A stretch of 20,753 nt of DNA, taken from assembly GCA_958426425.1 (NCBI GenBank), contig CATZYY010000027.1, forward strand, positions 1 to 20,753, written 5' to 3'. Below the pieces are notes generated by a model. It did not search any database, had not been told where the DNA came from, and saw only the letters and a list, made by a program, of their open reading frames with translations. The stretch is from an uncultured Oscillospiraceae bacterium. GTDB taxonomy: Bacteria > Bacillota > Clostridia > Oscillospirales > Oscillospiraceae. A program made the position numbers and the translations under genes. Positions 1 through 8,334 of this stretch are shown piece after piece. Every line of letters starts with the position of its first letter. Positions within the stretch are counted from its first letter, which is position 1.

Positions 1-79
1 GGAAGCGTCCAAAATGCTGGAGTTCGAGTACGCTGCGGTGCTGCGTGACCGGATTATCGAGTTGAGAGGACAGCAGTAG
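1..79 (+). CDS. uvrB: UvrB 3' end (partial, enters from the left edge)
   Basis: The reading frame that begins at base 2 gives 25 residues and a TAG stop at 77-79. It contains LEFEYAAVLRDRIIEL, the classic UVR motif found at the C-terminus of UvrB, which contacts UvrC during nucleotide excision repair. Only this C-terminal helix is in the window, so the helicase part cannot be assessed. uvrB normally sits directly beside uvrA in Firmicutes; here uvrA starts about 4.1 kb further on, with transporters, regulators and repeats between. The same 3' end occurs a second time at 238-316 (see the next two entries). The UVR motif also occurs in UvrC and McsA, but the terminal position and the nearby uvrA favour UvrB. 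Confidence 0.85.
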   Translation, partial: EASKMLEFEYAAVLRDRIIELRGQQ

Positions 80-232
80 CTTCCTTCATTTCCGGGGCCC
101 CGCACTGTGGGGCGCGCCTGTGGCGCGTCAAGTGCTTTGCCCCACAGGGCAAAGCCTTGAAATCGGCCGGATTCACTCCGGACGATTTGAGTGAAATCAC
201 CGGGTTCCCGCATGGCGGAGCCATGTGGGATA
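80..232 (+). mobile_element. E1: hairpin-array mini-element inserted at the uvrB 3' end
   Basis: This insert lies between two copies of the uvrB 3' end. Hairpins seen in order: P1 GCCCCGC/GTGGGGC (97-103/107-113), P2 GCGCC/GGCGC with loop TGT (114-118/122-126), P3 closed by TCAAG/CTTGA (128-132/156-160) around GCTTTGCCC/GGGCAAAGC (134-142/147-155), P4 a 27-nt hairpin at 161-187 with loop TTCAC, and P5 CCCGCATGGC/GCCATGTGGG with loop GGA (207-216/220-229). The same order of stems, the TCAAG/CTTGA clamp and the TTCAC loop recur in E2 after era with different stem bases. No ORF of credible length is inside. The limits are approximate: the left end is set by the uvrB stop, the right end by the start of the second uvrB copy. 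Confidence 0.7.
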
Positions 233-316
233 ATGAAGGAAGCGTCCAAAATGCTGGAGTTCGAGTACGCTGCGGTGCTGCACGACCGGATCATCGAGCT
301 GAGAAGGCAGGGGTGA
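233..316 (+). repeat. Second, displaced copy of the uvrB 3' end
   Basis: Bases 238-316 match 1-79 at an offset of 237. The first 43 bases are identical; the rest carries about ten substitutions. Read from the ATG at 233 this copy gives MKEASKMLEFEYAAVL followed by HDRIIELRRQG and a TGA stop at 314-316, so the frame and a stop are intact. Two of the changes are synonymous (ATT to ATC, TTG to CTG). It has no obvious ribosome-binding site and is unlikely to be expressed as a protein. It is best read as the original gene end, displaced downstream when E1 arrived, or as a target duplication. The true left limit of the repeat cannot be seen because the first copy is cut by the window edge. Confidence 0.8.
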
Positions 317-400
317 AAAAAAGCCTTCCACCGGGGGAACGTGGCATTTGTGCAGCAAATGACGGATGAGGGACCCGATTGCTTGCAACTTCCGTCAGTG
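317..400. other. Gene-free segment between the uvrB copy and repeat R1
   Basis: No credible gene is present. There is a small hairpin CATTTG/CAAATG with loop TGCAG at 345-361. The sequence style resembles dispersed intergenic repeats of Clostridia, but no second copy exists in this window, so that cannot be tested here. Confidence 0.4.
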
Positions 401-838
401 GCCTTTCCCGGCGGGCCGGGAGGGCTGCGGGGTCCCCGCGGGGATGCGCCCCCATTCTCTTTTTGGCAGCGCCAAAAAGAGAACCCTCCAGAGGGGCTTC
501 TCTTGCCCCTTCGGGACAATTCACCTTCTGCGCCGCGCCCGGTGGAAGAGAAAAAGCGCCGGGTGCCGAAACTTGCACCGCAGGCGCAAGTTTCGGCAAA
601 TACGGGAGTCGAGCGAATCGGCCCGGTAGGGACCCATGGCCCCGTCGTCCCTGCGCCGTCCCCCGGCGCTTGAAGAGCCCAGTCCCCGCATAACAACTGC
701 GGTGGGTGGACGGGGTGCAAGACCGCATTTGACTCTGCCCCTGTCTCCGCGCGTTCCGATTTACCCGCAAGGGGTACGCCGCATCCGTAAGGCAGCAGAG
801 CTGCCAACGGCTGCGCAGCTGCTGCGCGCTGCCCAGGG
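401..838 (+). repeat. R1: structured intergenic repeat, copy 1
   Basis: This copy aligns by eye with 3419-3805 (same strand) and with the reverse complement of 3727-4100. Conserved landmarks in order: a G/C block at about 427-454, hairpin A TTCTCTTTTTGGC/GCCAAAAAGAGAA (455-467/471-483), hairpin B TGCCGAAACTTGC/GCAAGTTTCGGCA (564-576/586-598), GTCGAGCGAATCGG at 608-621, a CCCCGTCGTCCCTGCGCC stretch near 640-657, CCGCATAACAACTGCGG at 686-702, and ACCCGCAAGGGGTACGCCGC near 763-782. Stems are kept between copies while their bases differ. Open frames here are short, mutually overlapping and lack ribosome-binding sites, so I call no gene. Function unknown: structured RNA or MITE-like DNA are both possible. 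Confidence 0.7.
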
Positions 839-860
839 GCTCGATGTGGCCCTCTCAGCT

Positions 861-936
861 GAATTGTAGGGGCGGATTCCATATCCGCCTGCTGCCCGCC
901 CCCGGCATCGGTAGGGCGGAGCCCATGTGTCCCGCC
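861..936. repeat. Two small GGCGG hairpins
   Basis: GGCGGAT (871-877) pairs with ATCCGCC (883-889), and GGCGG (915-919) with CCGCC (932-936). Each is preceded by a similar GTAGGG stretch (867-872 and 911-916). A related hairpin with CCCTAC on its other side precedes recO at 9003-9021. They look like members of a short palindromic repeat family. Confidence 0.5.
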
Positions 937-997
937 GGAAAGTCCTTTCCATCGGGCGGGAAGGGGAGAAGCGCCGCTTCCGCCGAAAAAAGAAAAA

Positions 998-1020
998 ACG
1001 GCCCTGCGGCCGTGAAAAAA
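998..1020 (-). terminator. Terminator-like hairpin read on the minus strand
   Basis: ACGGCC (998-1003) pairs with GGCCGT (1008-1013) around loop CTGC. On the minus strand it is followed by a T-rich run (complement of the A-rich 985-998). On the plus strand it is followed by A residues, so it would not terminate there. No minus-strand gene lies immediately upstream, so its role is unclear. Confidence 0.3.
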
Positions 1021-1042
1021 TTGATATTTGGGAGATGACGGT

Positions 1043-1456
1043 ATGTGGTTCCTGTTTGCCCTGCTGTCGGCGGTGTTTGCCGCCCTCACGTCCATTCTGG
1101 CCAAGATCGGCATTGAGAACGTGGACTCCAATCTGGCCACCGCCATCCGCACCACGGTGGTGCTGGCGCTGGCCTGGGGCATCGTGCTGCTGACCGGCAA
1201 GGTGGGGGGGCTTGCCGATATCGGCCGGCGCAGCTGGGTGTTCCTGACCCTCTCCGGCGTGGCCACGGGCCTTTCCTGGCTGTGCTACTATCACGCGCTC
1301 CAAATCGGCCCGGCCAGCAAGGTGGTGCCGGTGGACAAGTTCAGCGTGGTGATCTCCCTGGTGCTGGCCTTTCTGGTGCTCCATGAGCAGGCGGACTTTA
1401 AGACCGTTCTGGGCGGCGTACTGATTACCGCCGGCACCTTCGTCATGATTTTGTAA
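1043..1456 (+). CDS. Half-size EamA-family (DMT) membrane transporter
   Basis: The 137-residue protein is almost entirely hydrophobic, with about five membrane segments, starting MWFLFALLSAVFAALTSILA. The closing pattern (PASKVVPVDKFSVVISLVLAFLVLHEQ, then a last helix with GGVLITAGTF) is typical of a single EamA domain as in the COG2510-like half-length members of the drug/metabolite transporter superfamily. Half-size members usually work as dimers; the substrate cannot be predicted. I chose ATG 1043 over an upstream in-frame TTG at 1028 because GGGAG (1030-1034) is well spaced for it. The next gene, a full-length EamA protein, begins 11 bp after the stop, so the two are probably co-transcribed. 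Confidence 0.8.
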   Translation: MWFLFALLSAVFAALTSILAKIGIENVDSNLATAIRTTVVLALAWGIVLLTGKVGGLADIGRRSWVFLTLSGVATGLSWLCYYHALQIGPASKVVPVDKFSVVISLVLAFLVLHEQADFKTVLGGVLITAGTFVMIL

Positions 1457-1467
1457 GTTACAGGCGG

Positions 1468-2379
1468 ATGCCTGAATCCAAGCAAAGCGAGCGTTTTGCC
1501 GTGAGAGAGACCAAAAAAAGCGCCGCCGGCGCCTGCCTGTCCATTTTGGCGGCTGCGGCATTGTGGGGCATTATCGGCGTGTGGAACCGCCGCCTCATGG
1601 CCGCCGGGGTATCTCCGGCCTCCATTGTGGTGGTGCGGAACTTCGGCGGCATGGCACTGCTGTCCGCGGTGTTTGCCCTCCGGGACAGGTCCGTGTTCCG
1701 TGTGGAGCGGCGGCACCTGAAATACTTCTTCGGCACCGGCGTGGTCAGCGTGGTGCTGTTTACCCTGTGCTACTTCACCTGTCAGAAGCTCTGCTCCCTG
1801 GCGGTGGCCTCCATCCTGCTGTACACAGCGCCCTCCTTCGTGGTGGTGCTGTCGGCAATTTTATGGAAGGAGCCGATTACCCGCCGGAAACTGGCGGCCC
1901 TGGGGCTGACCCTGGTGGGCTGCGCCCTGGTCTGCGGCGTCTTTGCCGGGGACCTGACGGTAACGGTGCCCGGTATTCTGCTGGGCCTGGGCGCGGGCTT
2001 TTTCTACGCCCTGTACAGCGTTTTCGGCCGGTACGCCCTTTCCCACTACGGCTCCATGACCGTGACGGTGTGGACCTTTCTGTTTGCCGGTCCCGCGTCC
2101 CTGGTGCTGCTGCGCCCGGCGGAGCTGATCGGAGCCTTTTCTGCCCAGCCGCAGCTGTGGCTTACGGCGGCGGGGCTGGTGGTGTTTTCCACCGTGGCCC
2201 CGTACATCCTGTATACCCGTGGCCTGAGCCAGGTGGAGGCGGGCCGGGCCAGCATCATGGCAAGTCTGGAGCCGGTGGTGGCGTCTTTAGCCGGGGTCCT
2301 GCTGTTCCAGGAGCCCATGAGCGCCCTGACCGCCGGCGGCATCGTGTGCGTGCTGGCGGGCGTGTATATTCTGAGGTGA
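1468..2379 (+). CDS. EamA/RhaT-family transporter, full length
   Basis: At 303 residues with about ten predicted membrane segments this is a standard two-domain DMT transporter. Domain 1 covers roughly residues 18-140 and domain 2 residues 150-303; each ends with the expected pattern (for example YTRGLSQVEAGRAS, then LEPVVASLAGVLLFQEPM). Such proteins export or import small metabolites such as amino acids; the substrate is not evident. The start is uncertain: ATG 1468 gives a polar leader but has only a weak ribosome-binding site, and GTG 1501 is an alternative just before the first helix. It lies 11 bp after the half-size EamA gene and 5 bp before the tRNA deacylase gene, implying an operon. 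Confidence 0.85.
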   Translation: MPESKQSERFAVRETKKSAAGACLSILAAAALWGIIGVWNRRLMAAGVSPASIVVVRNFGGMALLSAVFALRDRSVFRVERRHLKYFFGTGVVSVVLFTLCYFTCQKLCSLAVASILLYTAPSFVVVLSAILWKEPITRRKLAALGLTLVGCALVCGVFAGDLTVTVPGILLGLGAGFFYALYSVFGRYALSHYGSMTVTVWTFLFAGPASLVLLRPAELIGAFSAQPQLWLTAAGLVVFSTVAPYILYTRGLSQVEAGRASIMASLEPVVASLAGVLLFQEPMSALTAGGIVCVLAGVYILR

Positions 2380-2384
2380 GGCAT

Positions 2385-2891
2385 ATGGCAAAGAAGAAAG
2401 AGGAAAAGACCAACGTCATGCGGATTCTGGACCAGAAGAAGATTCCGTATACCGCCCGGTTCTATGAAGACAGCCAGGGACCCGAGGGCACCCGGGAGTA
2501 TGGCGTCCACGTGGCGGCGGCCCTGGGACAGGACCCGGCTCGGGGCTTCAAGACCCTGGTGGCCCGGGGCGCTTCCAAGGGCGTGTATGTATTTGAAGTG
2601 CCCGTGGCGGAAAACCTGGACTTGAAGAAGGCTGCCAAGGCGGTGGGGGAGAAGTCCATCGAGCTTTTGCACGTGGCGGAGATCAACGCAGTCACCGGCT
2701 ATATCCGGGGCGGATGCAGCCCCGTGGGCATGAAGAAGCCCTATCCCACGGTGTTCCATGAGACCGCCCTGGACTACGACACCATCTATATCTCCGCCGG
2801 GAAGATTGGCGCCCAGGTGGAGCTGTCCCCCCGGGCCTTACTGGACCTGCTGGGAGCGGACACGGCGGACCTGATCGCGGAGCAGGGATAA
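2385..2891 (+). CDS. ybaK: YbaK/EbsC-type Cys-tRNA(Pro)/aminoacyl-tRNA deacylase
   Basis: The 168-residue protein has the YbaK fold pattern: MRILDQKKIPYTARFYED at the N-terminus, GFKTLVARGASKGVYVFEVP in the middle, a LDLKKAAKAVGEKSIELL segment containing the catalytic-type lysine region, and VTGYIRGGCSPVGMKK followed by IYISAGKIGAQVELSP. These match the family that removes cysteine mis-charged on tRNA-Pro in the cytoplasm. Length is normal. ATG 2385 lies 5 bp after the EamA stop, and GAGGTGAGG spanning that stop serves as ribosome-binding site, so translation is probably coupled. The last 54 bp overlap the 3' end of the convergent gene at 2838-3095. Confidence 0.9.
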   Translation: MAKKKEEKTNVMRILDQKKIPYTARFYEDSQGPEGTREYGVHVAAALGQDPARGFKTLVARGASKGVYVFEVPVAENLDLKKAAKAVGEKSIELLHVAEINAVTGYIRGGCSPVGMKKPYPTVFHETALDYDTIYISAGKIGAQVELSPRALLDLLGADTADLIAEQG

Positions 2892-3095
2892 TCCCAGGTG
2901 CAGCCCCAGGGCGAAGGCGTCGGCGGACCAGCGGAGGTAGCGGTCGAAGAAGGCGTCCTCCAGGGCCAGCTGGGCCTTCCCGTCCGGGGCGTACTGCTCC
3001 AGCAGGGCGGTGATGGCATCCTCATCGTAGTTGTCCGCCTCCTTGAGAACGGAGCAGCCGTATGTATCAAAGAGCGCTTCATAGATGGGATTCAT
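2838..3095 (-). CDS. Small protein of unknown function
   Basis: I do not recognise this 85-residue protein with confidence. It starts MNPIYEALFDTYGCSVLKEA, is acidic and helical, and ends in FALGLHLGLSLLRDQ, a pattern loosely like the small DUF6809-type proteins of Clostridia. There is no signal peptide or membrane segment. GAGGTG lies upstream of the ATG. Expression is well supported: a consensus minus-strand promoter lies about 40 bp upstream with an operator inside its spacer, and the divergent XRE gene probably controls it. The 3' end overlaps ybaK by 54 bp in the opposite direction. The regulator plus small-protein layout could suggest a mobile-element or toxin/antitoxin-like pair, but nothing in the sequence proves that. 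Confidence 0.65.
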   Translation of the reverse strand: MNPIYEALFDTYGCSVLKEADNYDEDAITALLEQYAPDGKAQLALEDAFFDRYLRWSADAFALGLHLGLSLLRDQVRRVRSQQVQ

Positions 3096-3110
3096 TGGAT
3101 CACCTCAACA

Positions 3111-3165
3111 GAACATTTAATGATCTCTATACGGCTATTATAGAACATGAAATGATCTGTGTCAA
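3111..3165 (-). promoter_or_regulatory. Consensus promoter with two operator dyads between divergent genes
   Basis: On the minus strand TTGACA (3160-3165) and TATAAT (3137-3142) are 17 bp apart, a perfect sigma-A promoter pointing to the small gene at 3095. Two 16-bp direct repeats, GAACATTTAATGATCT (3111-3126) and GAACATGAAATGATCT (3143-3158), each form an imperfect dyad GAACAT-N3-ATGATC. The second fills the promoter spacer; the first lies near the start of transcription. Their 32-bp spacing puts them on about the same helix face. The XRE protein at 3177 is the likely binder. A weaker plus-strand -10 (TATTAT, 3136-3141) may serve the regulator itself. Confidence 0.75.
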
Positions 3166-3176
3166 GGAGAAATGAT

Positions 3177-3395
3177 ATGGAAACATTAAAAATACTAGGT
3201 GAGAGACTGCGGGAACTGCGGAAGGAGCGGAAAGCCTTTCAGAAGGATATGGCGGAGTTCCTGGGGATCACAGAGGTTCACTACCGTCGTATGGAGGCGG
3301 GAAAAGTTAACATTCCCACCTTGACATTGTGCGCCCTGGCGGATTACTATGGCGTGACGACGGACTATCTGCTGGGCCGCAGCGAGACCCGGTAA
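3177..3395 (+). CDS. XRE-family transcriptional regulator
   Basis: This 72-residue protein is almost entirely one Cro/C1-type helix-turn-helix domain: LGERLRELRKERKAFQKDMAEFLG at the front, the recognition region GITEVHYRRMEAGKVNIPTLT at about residues 30-50, and LADYYGVTTDYLLGRSETR at the end, a standard XRE closing motif. ATG 3177 is chosen because AAGGAG (3164-3169) is seven bases upstream; the GTG at 3159 would place the ribosome-binding site inside the gene. It is transcribed divergently from the small gene at 2838-3095 and most likely represses it, and perhaps itself, through the dyads between them. Repeat R2 begins about 25 bp after its stop. Confidence 0.9.
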   Translation: METLKILGERLRELRKERKAFQKDMAEFLGITEVHYRRMEAGKVNIPTLTLCALADYYGVTTDYLLGRSETR

Positions 3396-3418
3396 GGGCA
3401 TCCAATCAGCAGGAAGCC

Positions 3419-3805
3419 TTGGGCCTCCGCCCTTCCCCGGCGGGCCGCAGGGGACCGCGGGCTCCCCGCAGGAGATCCGCCCCCATTTTCTTTTGTTTGC
3501 GGCAAAAGAAAACGGCCGCGGCCGGTCAAAAGAAAACCGCCGGGCGGCAAAACGCCCCGTTCGGGGCTGATTTGCCGAAGGACGGTGGTCGTGCGAATCG
3601 GTGCAGCGGGGATCGGCGGCCCCGTCGACCTTGCGCCGAGGGCGGTTCCGGGCAGGACTGCGCCCCCGCATAACAACTGCGGCGGAGGGACGCGGGTGGA
3701 GACCTGAATCGGCGCATTTTGACTCCCGCGCGTTCCGCTCCGCTACGCGCTGCCGGGGCGCTTGCGGAAGCTGCCAACGGCTGCGGCGTACCCCTTGCGG
3801 GTAAA
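3419..3805 (+). repeat. R2: structured intergenic repeat, copy 2
   Basis: Same family and orientation as R1. Landmarks: hairpin A TTTTCTTTTG/CAAAAGAAAA (3486-3495/3503-3512), a palindromic CGGCCGCGGCCG followed by GTCAAAAGAAAA, hairpin B CGGCAAA/TTTGCCG (3545-3551/3571-3577) with an inner GCCCCG/CGGGGC, GTCGTGCGAATCGG at 3588-3601, CCGCATAACAACTGCGG at 3666-3682 (identical to R1), and GCTGCCAACGGCTGCG near 3770-3785. Its tail overlaps that of R3, which is in the opposite orientation. No gene is supported here. Confidence 0.7.
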
Positions 3806-4100
3806 GCGGAAGGCGCGGAAAGAGAAGTATAGGCAAATCCGATAACCACCCCGTTCGCCCACCGCAGCCGTTATGCGGGAACCGGGTTCTTCAAGCGCCG
3901 GGGTAGGGCGCAGGGACAACGGGGCCGTCGATTCAGCACAGACCGATTCGCACGACCCCCGTCCCTGCCAAACCTTTCGCGGCCGGCGCAAGGTTTGGCA
4001 CTCAGCGTCTTTTCTTTTGGACCGTGCACGGCCCGTTTTCTTTTCGACAAGACGAAAAGAAAATGGGGGGTGCAGTCCCCCGGGAATCTCCCGGTCTTCG
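3727..4100 (-). repeat. R3: structured intergenic repeat, copy 3 (reverse)
   Basis: The reverse complement aligns with R1 and R2. Landmarks given in plus coordinates: hairpin A TTTTCTTTTCG/CGAAAAGAAAA (4036-4046/4053-4063), hairpin B TGCCAAACCTT/AAGGTTTGGCA (3966-3976/3990-4000), the 14-mer whose complement is GTCGTGCGAATCGG (about 3945-3958), the CCGCA/TGCGG mini-hairpin at 3862-3878, and the complement of ACCCGCAAGGGGTACGCCGC near 3784-3803. It ends about 65 bp before the uvrA start codon. R2 and R3 share the segment of about 3727-3805, so they sit tail to tail as a large imperfect inverted repeat. Confidence 0.7.
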
Positions 4101-4165
4101 GTAAAAGAATTTCACCCGCCGCCACTGCGCGGCATTTGAACGAAATAAAAGGAGAACCATCCCCC

Positions 4166-6994
<2,829 letters not shown>

Positions 6995-7011
6995 GCCGGG
7001 GCAGATAATCC

Positions 7012-7079
7012 CTCCGGGGTCCCCGCCGGGAATTCACCCTATTTTTTCGGTTATTTCGCCCCGTTGGGGCACCAAATAA
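7012..7079 (+). repeat. Possible truncated R-like element in the uvrA-era gap
   Basis: The gap holds CCGGGGTCCCCGCCGGG, then a CACCCTATTTTTTCGG stretch, then a hairpin TTATTT/AAATAA (7051-7056/7074-7079) with inner GCCCC/GGGGC (7058-7062/7066-7070). This order (GGGGTCCCCGC block, ACCCNATTTT, pyrimidine-rich arm, purine-rich arm) resembles the first ~80 bp of the R repeats. The match is short, so the relationship is tentative; it could also act as an intergenic attenuator. Confidence 0.4.
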
Positions 7080-7107
7080 ATTGCTCAAAGAAAGTTGAGG
7101 ATCACCT

Positions 7108-8007
7108 ATGTCTGAGATCAAAAACGTCGCTATGATTACCGTCTGCGGCCGGCCCAATGTGGGCAAGTCCAGCCTCACCAACGCCCTGGTGGGGGAGAAG
7201 GTCGCCATTGTCTCCAACAAGGCCCAGACCACCCGCAACCGTATTTACGGCGTGGTGGAGCGGGGGGACACCCAGTTTATTTTGATGGACACCCCAGGCC
7301 TCCATAAGCCCCGCCACGCTTTGGGAGAGTATATGGTGAAGGTGGTTACCGCCAGCCTTTCCGACGTGGACTGCGCGCTGCTGCTGGTGGAGCCCATCGC
7401 CCATGTGGGCGCCCCGGAGCAGGCCCTCATCGACCGTATCCGGGAGGAAAAGCTCGCCTGCATCCTGTGCATCAACAAGATCGATACTGTGGAGCCCTCC
7501 GCCCTGCTGCCGGTGATTGCCGCCTACCATGAGGCTTGGGACGGCTTCGACGCCATTTTGCCCATCTCCGCCCACTCCGGCAGCGGCCTTGACGAGCTGA
7601 TGGCGGAACTGCGCAAGTACGGACAGGAGAGCCCCCGGCTGTTCCCGGAGGGCCAGACCTCTGACCAGCCGGAGCGGCAGATGATGGGGGAGATCCTGCG
7701 GGAGAAACTGCTGCTGTGCCTGGACAAGGAGATCCCCCACGGCACCGCCGTGGAAATCACGAAATTCTCCGAGCGGGACAGCGGCGTGGTGGACGTGGAC
7801 GCGGTGATCTACTGCGAAAAAGCCAGCCACAAGGGCATCATCATTGGCAAGCAGGGAGCCATGCTGAAAAAGATCAGCTCCCTGGCCCGCCGGGACATGG
7901 AGAAATTCATGGGCACCAAGGTGTATCTGGAGACCTGGGTGAAGGTCAAGGAAAACTGGCGGGACAACATGAACTACGTTCGTGGCTTCGGCTACCGGGA
8001 CGAGTAA
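7108..8007 (+). CDS. era: Era GTPase, ribosome assembly factor
   Basis: Era binds 16S rRNA and helps 30S subunit maturation. The 299-residue protein has all G motifs: GRPNVGKSS (14-22), the TTRNRI switch I region (41-46), DTPG (61-64), NKID (123-126) and SAHSG (154-158). The C-terminal KH RNA-binding domain includes GIIIGKQGAMLKKI (243-256) and ends WRDNMNYVRGFGYRDE. Length is normal. ATG 7108 has GAGG seven bases upstream. The last ~55 bases of the gene plus 13 bases after its stop are repeated at 8183-8250, beyond element E2, so the normal stop is followed by foreign-looking DNA. The order era, yqzL, recO downstream matches the usual Firmicutes arrangement apart from one inserted gene. Confidence 0.98.
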   Translation: MSEIKNVAMITVCGRPNVGKSSLTNALVGEKVAIVSNKAQTTRNRIYGVVERGDTQFILMDTPGLHKPRHALGEYMVKVVTASLSDVDCALLLVEPIAHVGAPEQALIDRIREEKLACILCINKIDTVEPSALLPVIAAYHEAWDGFDAILPISAHSGSGLDELMAELRKYGQESPRLFPEGQTSDQPERQMMGEILREKLLLCLDKEIPHGTAVEITKFSERDSGVVDVDAVIYCEKASHKGIIIGKQGAMLKKISSLARRDMEKFMGTKVYLETWVKVKENWRDNMNYVRGFGYRDE

Positions 8008-8020
8008 GGCCGGAGCGGAA

Positions 8021-8182
8021 GCGTAGTCCACGCCTGCCGGTTTTCTGCAGCGGGGCAGCGCCCCGCCGCCGCTTTGCGGCGTCAAGAGGTCCGCGGAGCG
8101 GAGTCTTGAAATCGCCGGGATTCACTTCCGGCGATTTGAGACAGATTCTGGGGTCCCCGCCGGATGGAAGATCCGGCGGGGC
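8021..8182 (+). mobile_element. E2: hairpin-array mini-element inserted at the era 3' end
   Basis: This 162-bp insert lies between two copies of the era 3' end. Hairpins in order: P1 GCGGGGC/GCCCCGC with loop AGC (8050-8056/8060-8066), P2 CGCCGC/GCGGCG with loop TTT (8067-8072/8076-8081), P3 clamp TCAAGA/TCTTGA enclosing TCCGC/GCGGA, P4 arms AATCGCCGGGA and TTCCGGCGATT around loop TTCAC (8110-8136), and P5 CCCCGCCGGAT/ATCCGGCGGGG with loop GGAAG (8155-8165/8171-8181). Every stem has a counterpart in E1 at the same place with different bases. There is no ORF for a transposase or recombinase, so any movement must be driven in trans. Confidence 0.75.
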
Positions 8183-8250
8183 AAACTGGCGGGACAATAG
8201 GAACTACGTTCGTGGCTTCGGCTACCGGGACGAGTGAGGCCGGAGCGGAA
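8183..8250 (+). repeat. Second, displaced copy of the era 3' end
   Basis: 68 bases match 7953-8020 at an offset of 230 with three visible differences (7968, 7970 and the stop codon). The reading frame is kept: RDNRNYVRGFGYRDE and a TGA stop at 8235-8237, where era itself has RDNMNYVRGFGYRDE and TAA. The match continues about 13 bases past the stop. It has no start codon or ribosome-binding site of its own. It is the counterpart of the second uvrB end at 238-316 and marks the right limit of E2. Confidence 0.9.
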
Positions 8251-8334
8251 AGCAAGCGGTTTGGACTGCCGGAATGAATTCGGCATCGTTCATTCTTCTT
8301 GACAGGCTGATAAGAAGCGGAGGAGGCGGTCCCG

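Noticed and set aside
80..232. E1/E2 as group II intron or integron attC remnants
   Set aside because: No domain V-like hairpin, no intron boundary GUGYG, and no attC R-box pair were found. An intron would also not duplicate the target gene end.
291..869. Several 60-160 codon frames on both strands in R1
   Set aside because: They overlap one another, lack ribosome-binding sites and arise from a GC-rich repeat; their similarity to frames at 3400-4100 follows from DNA repetition, not from a conserved protein.
1563..2384. Long N-terminal extension of the YbaK-like protein
   Set aside because: This is the out-of-frame reading of the EamA gene; the product there is Gly/Pro/Arg-rich and lacks a domain. 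ATG 2385 with its own ribosome-binding site gives the normal YbaK length.
3159..3176. GTG start six codons upstream for the XRE gene
   Set aside because: The AAGGAG ribosome-binding site at 3164-3169 would lie inside the gene, and the GTG overlaps the operator repeat and the -35 box.
401..4100. R repeats as a CRISPR array or an insertion sequence
   Set aside because: There are no short regularly spaced direct repeats, no cas genes and no transposase; only three dispersed ~400-bp copies.
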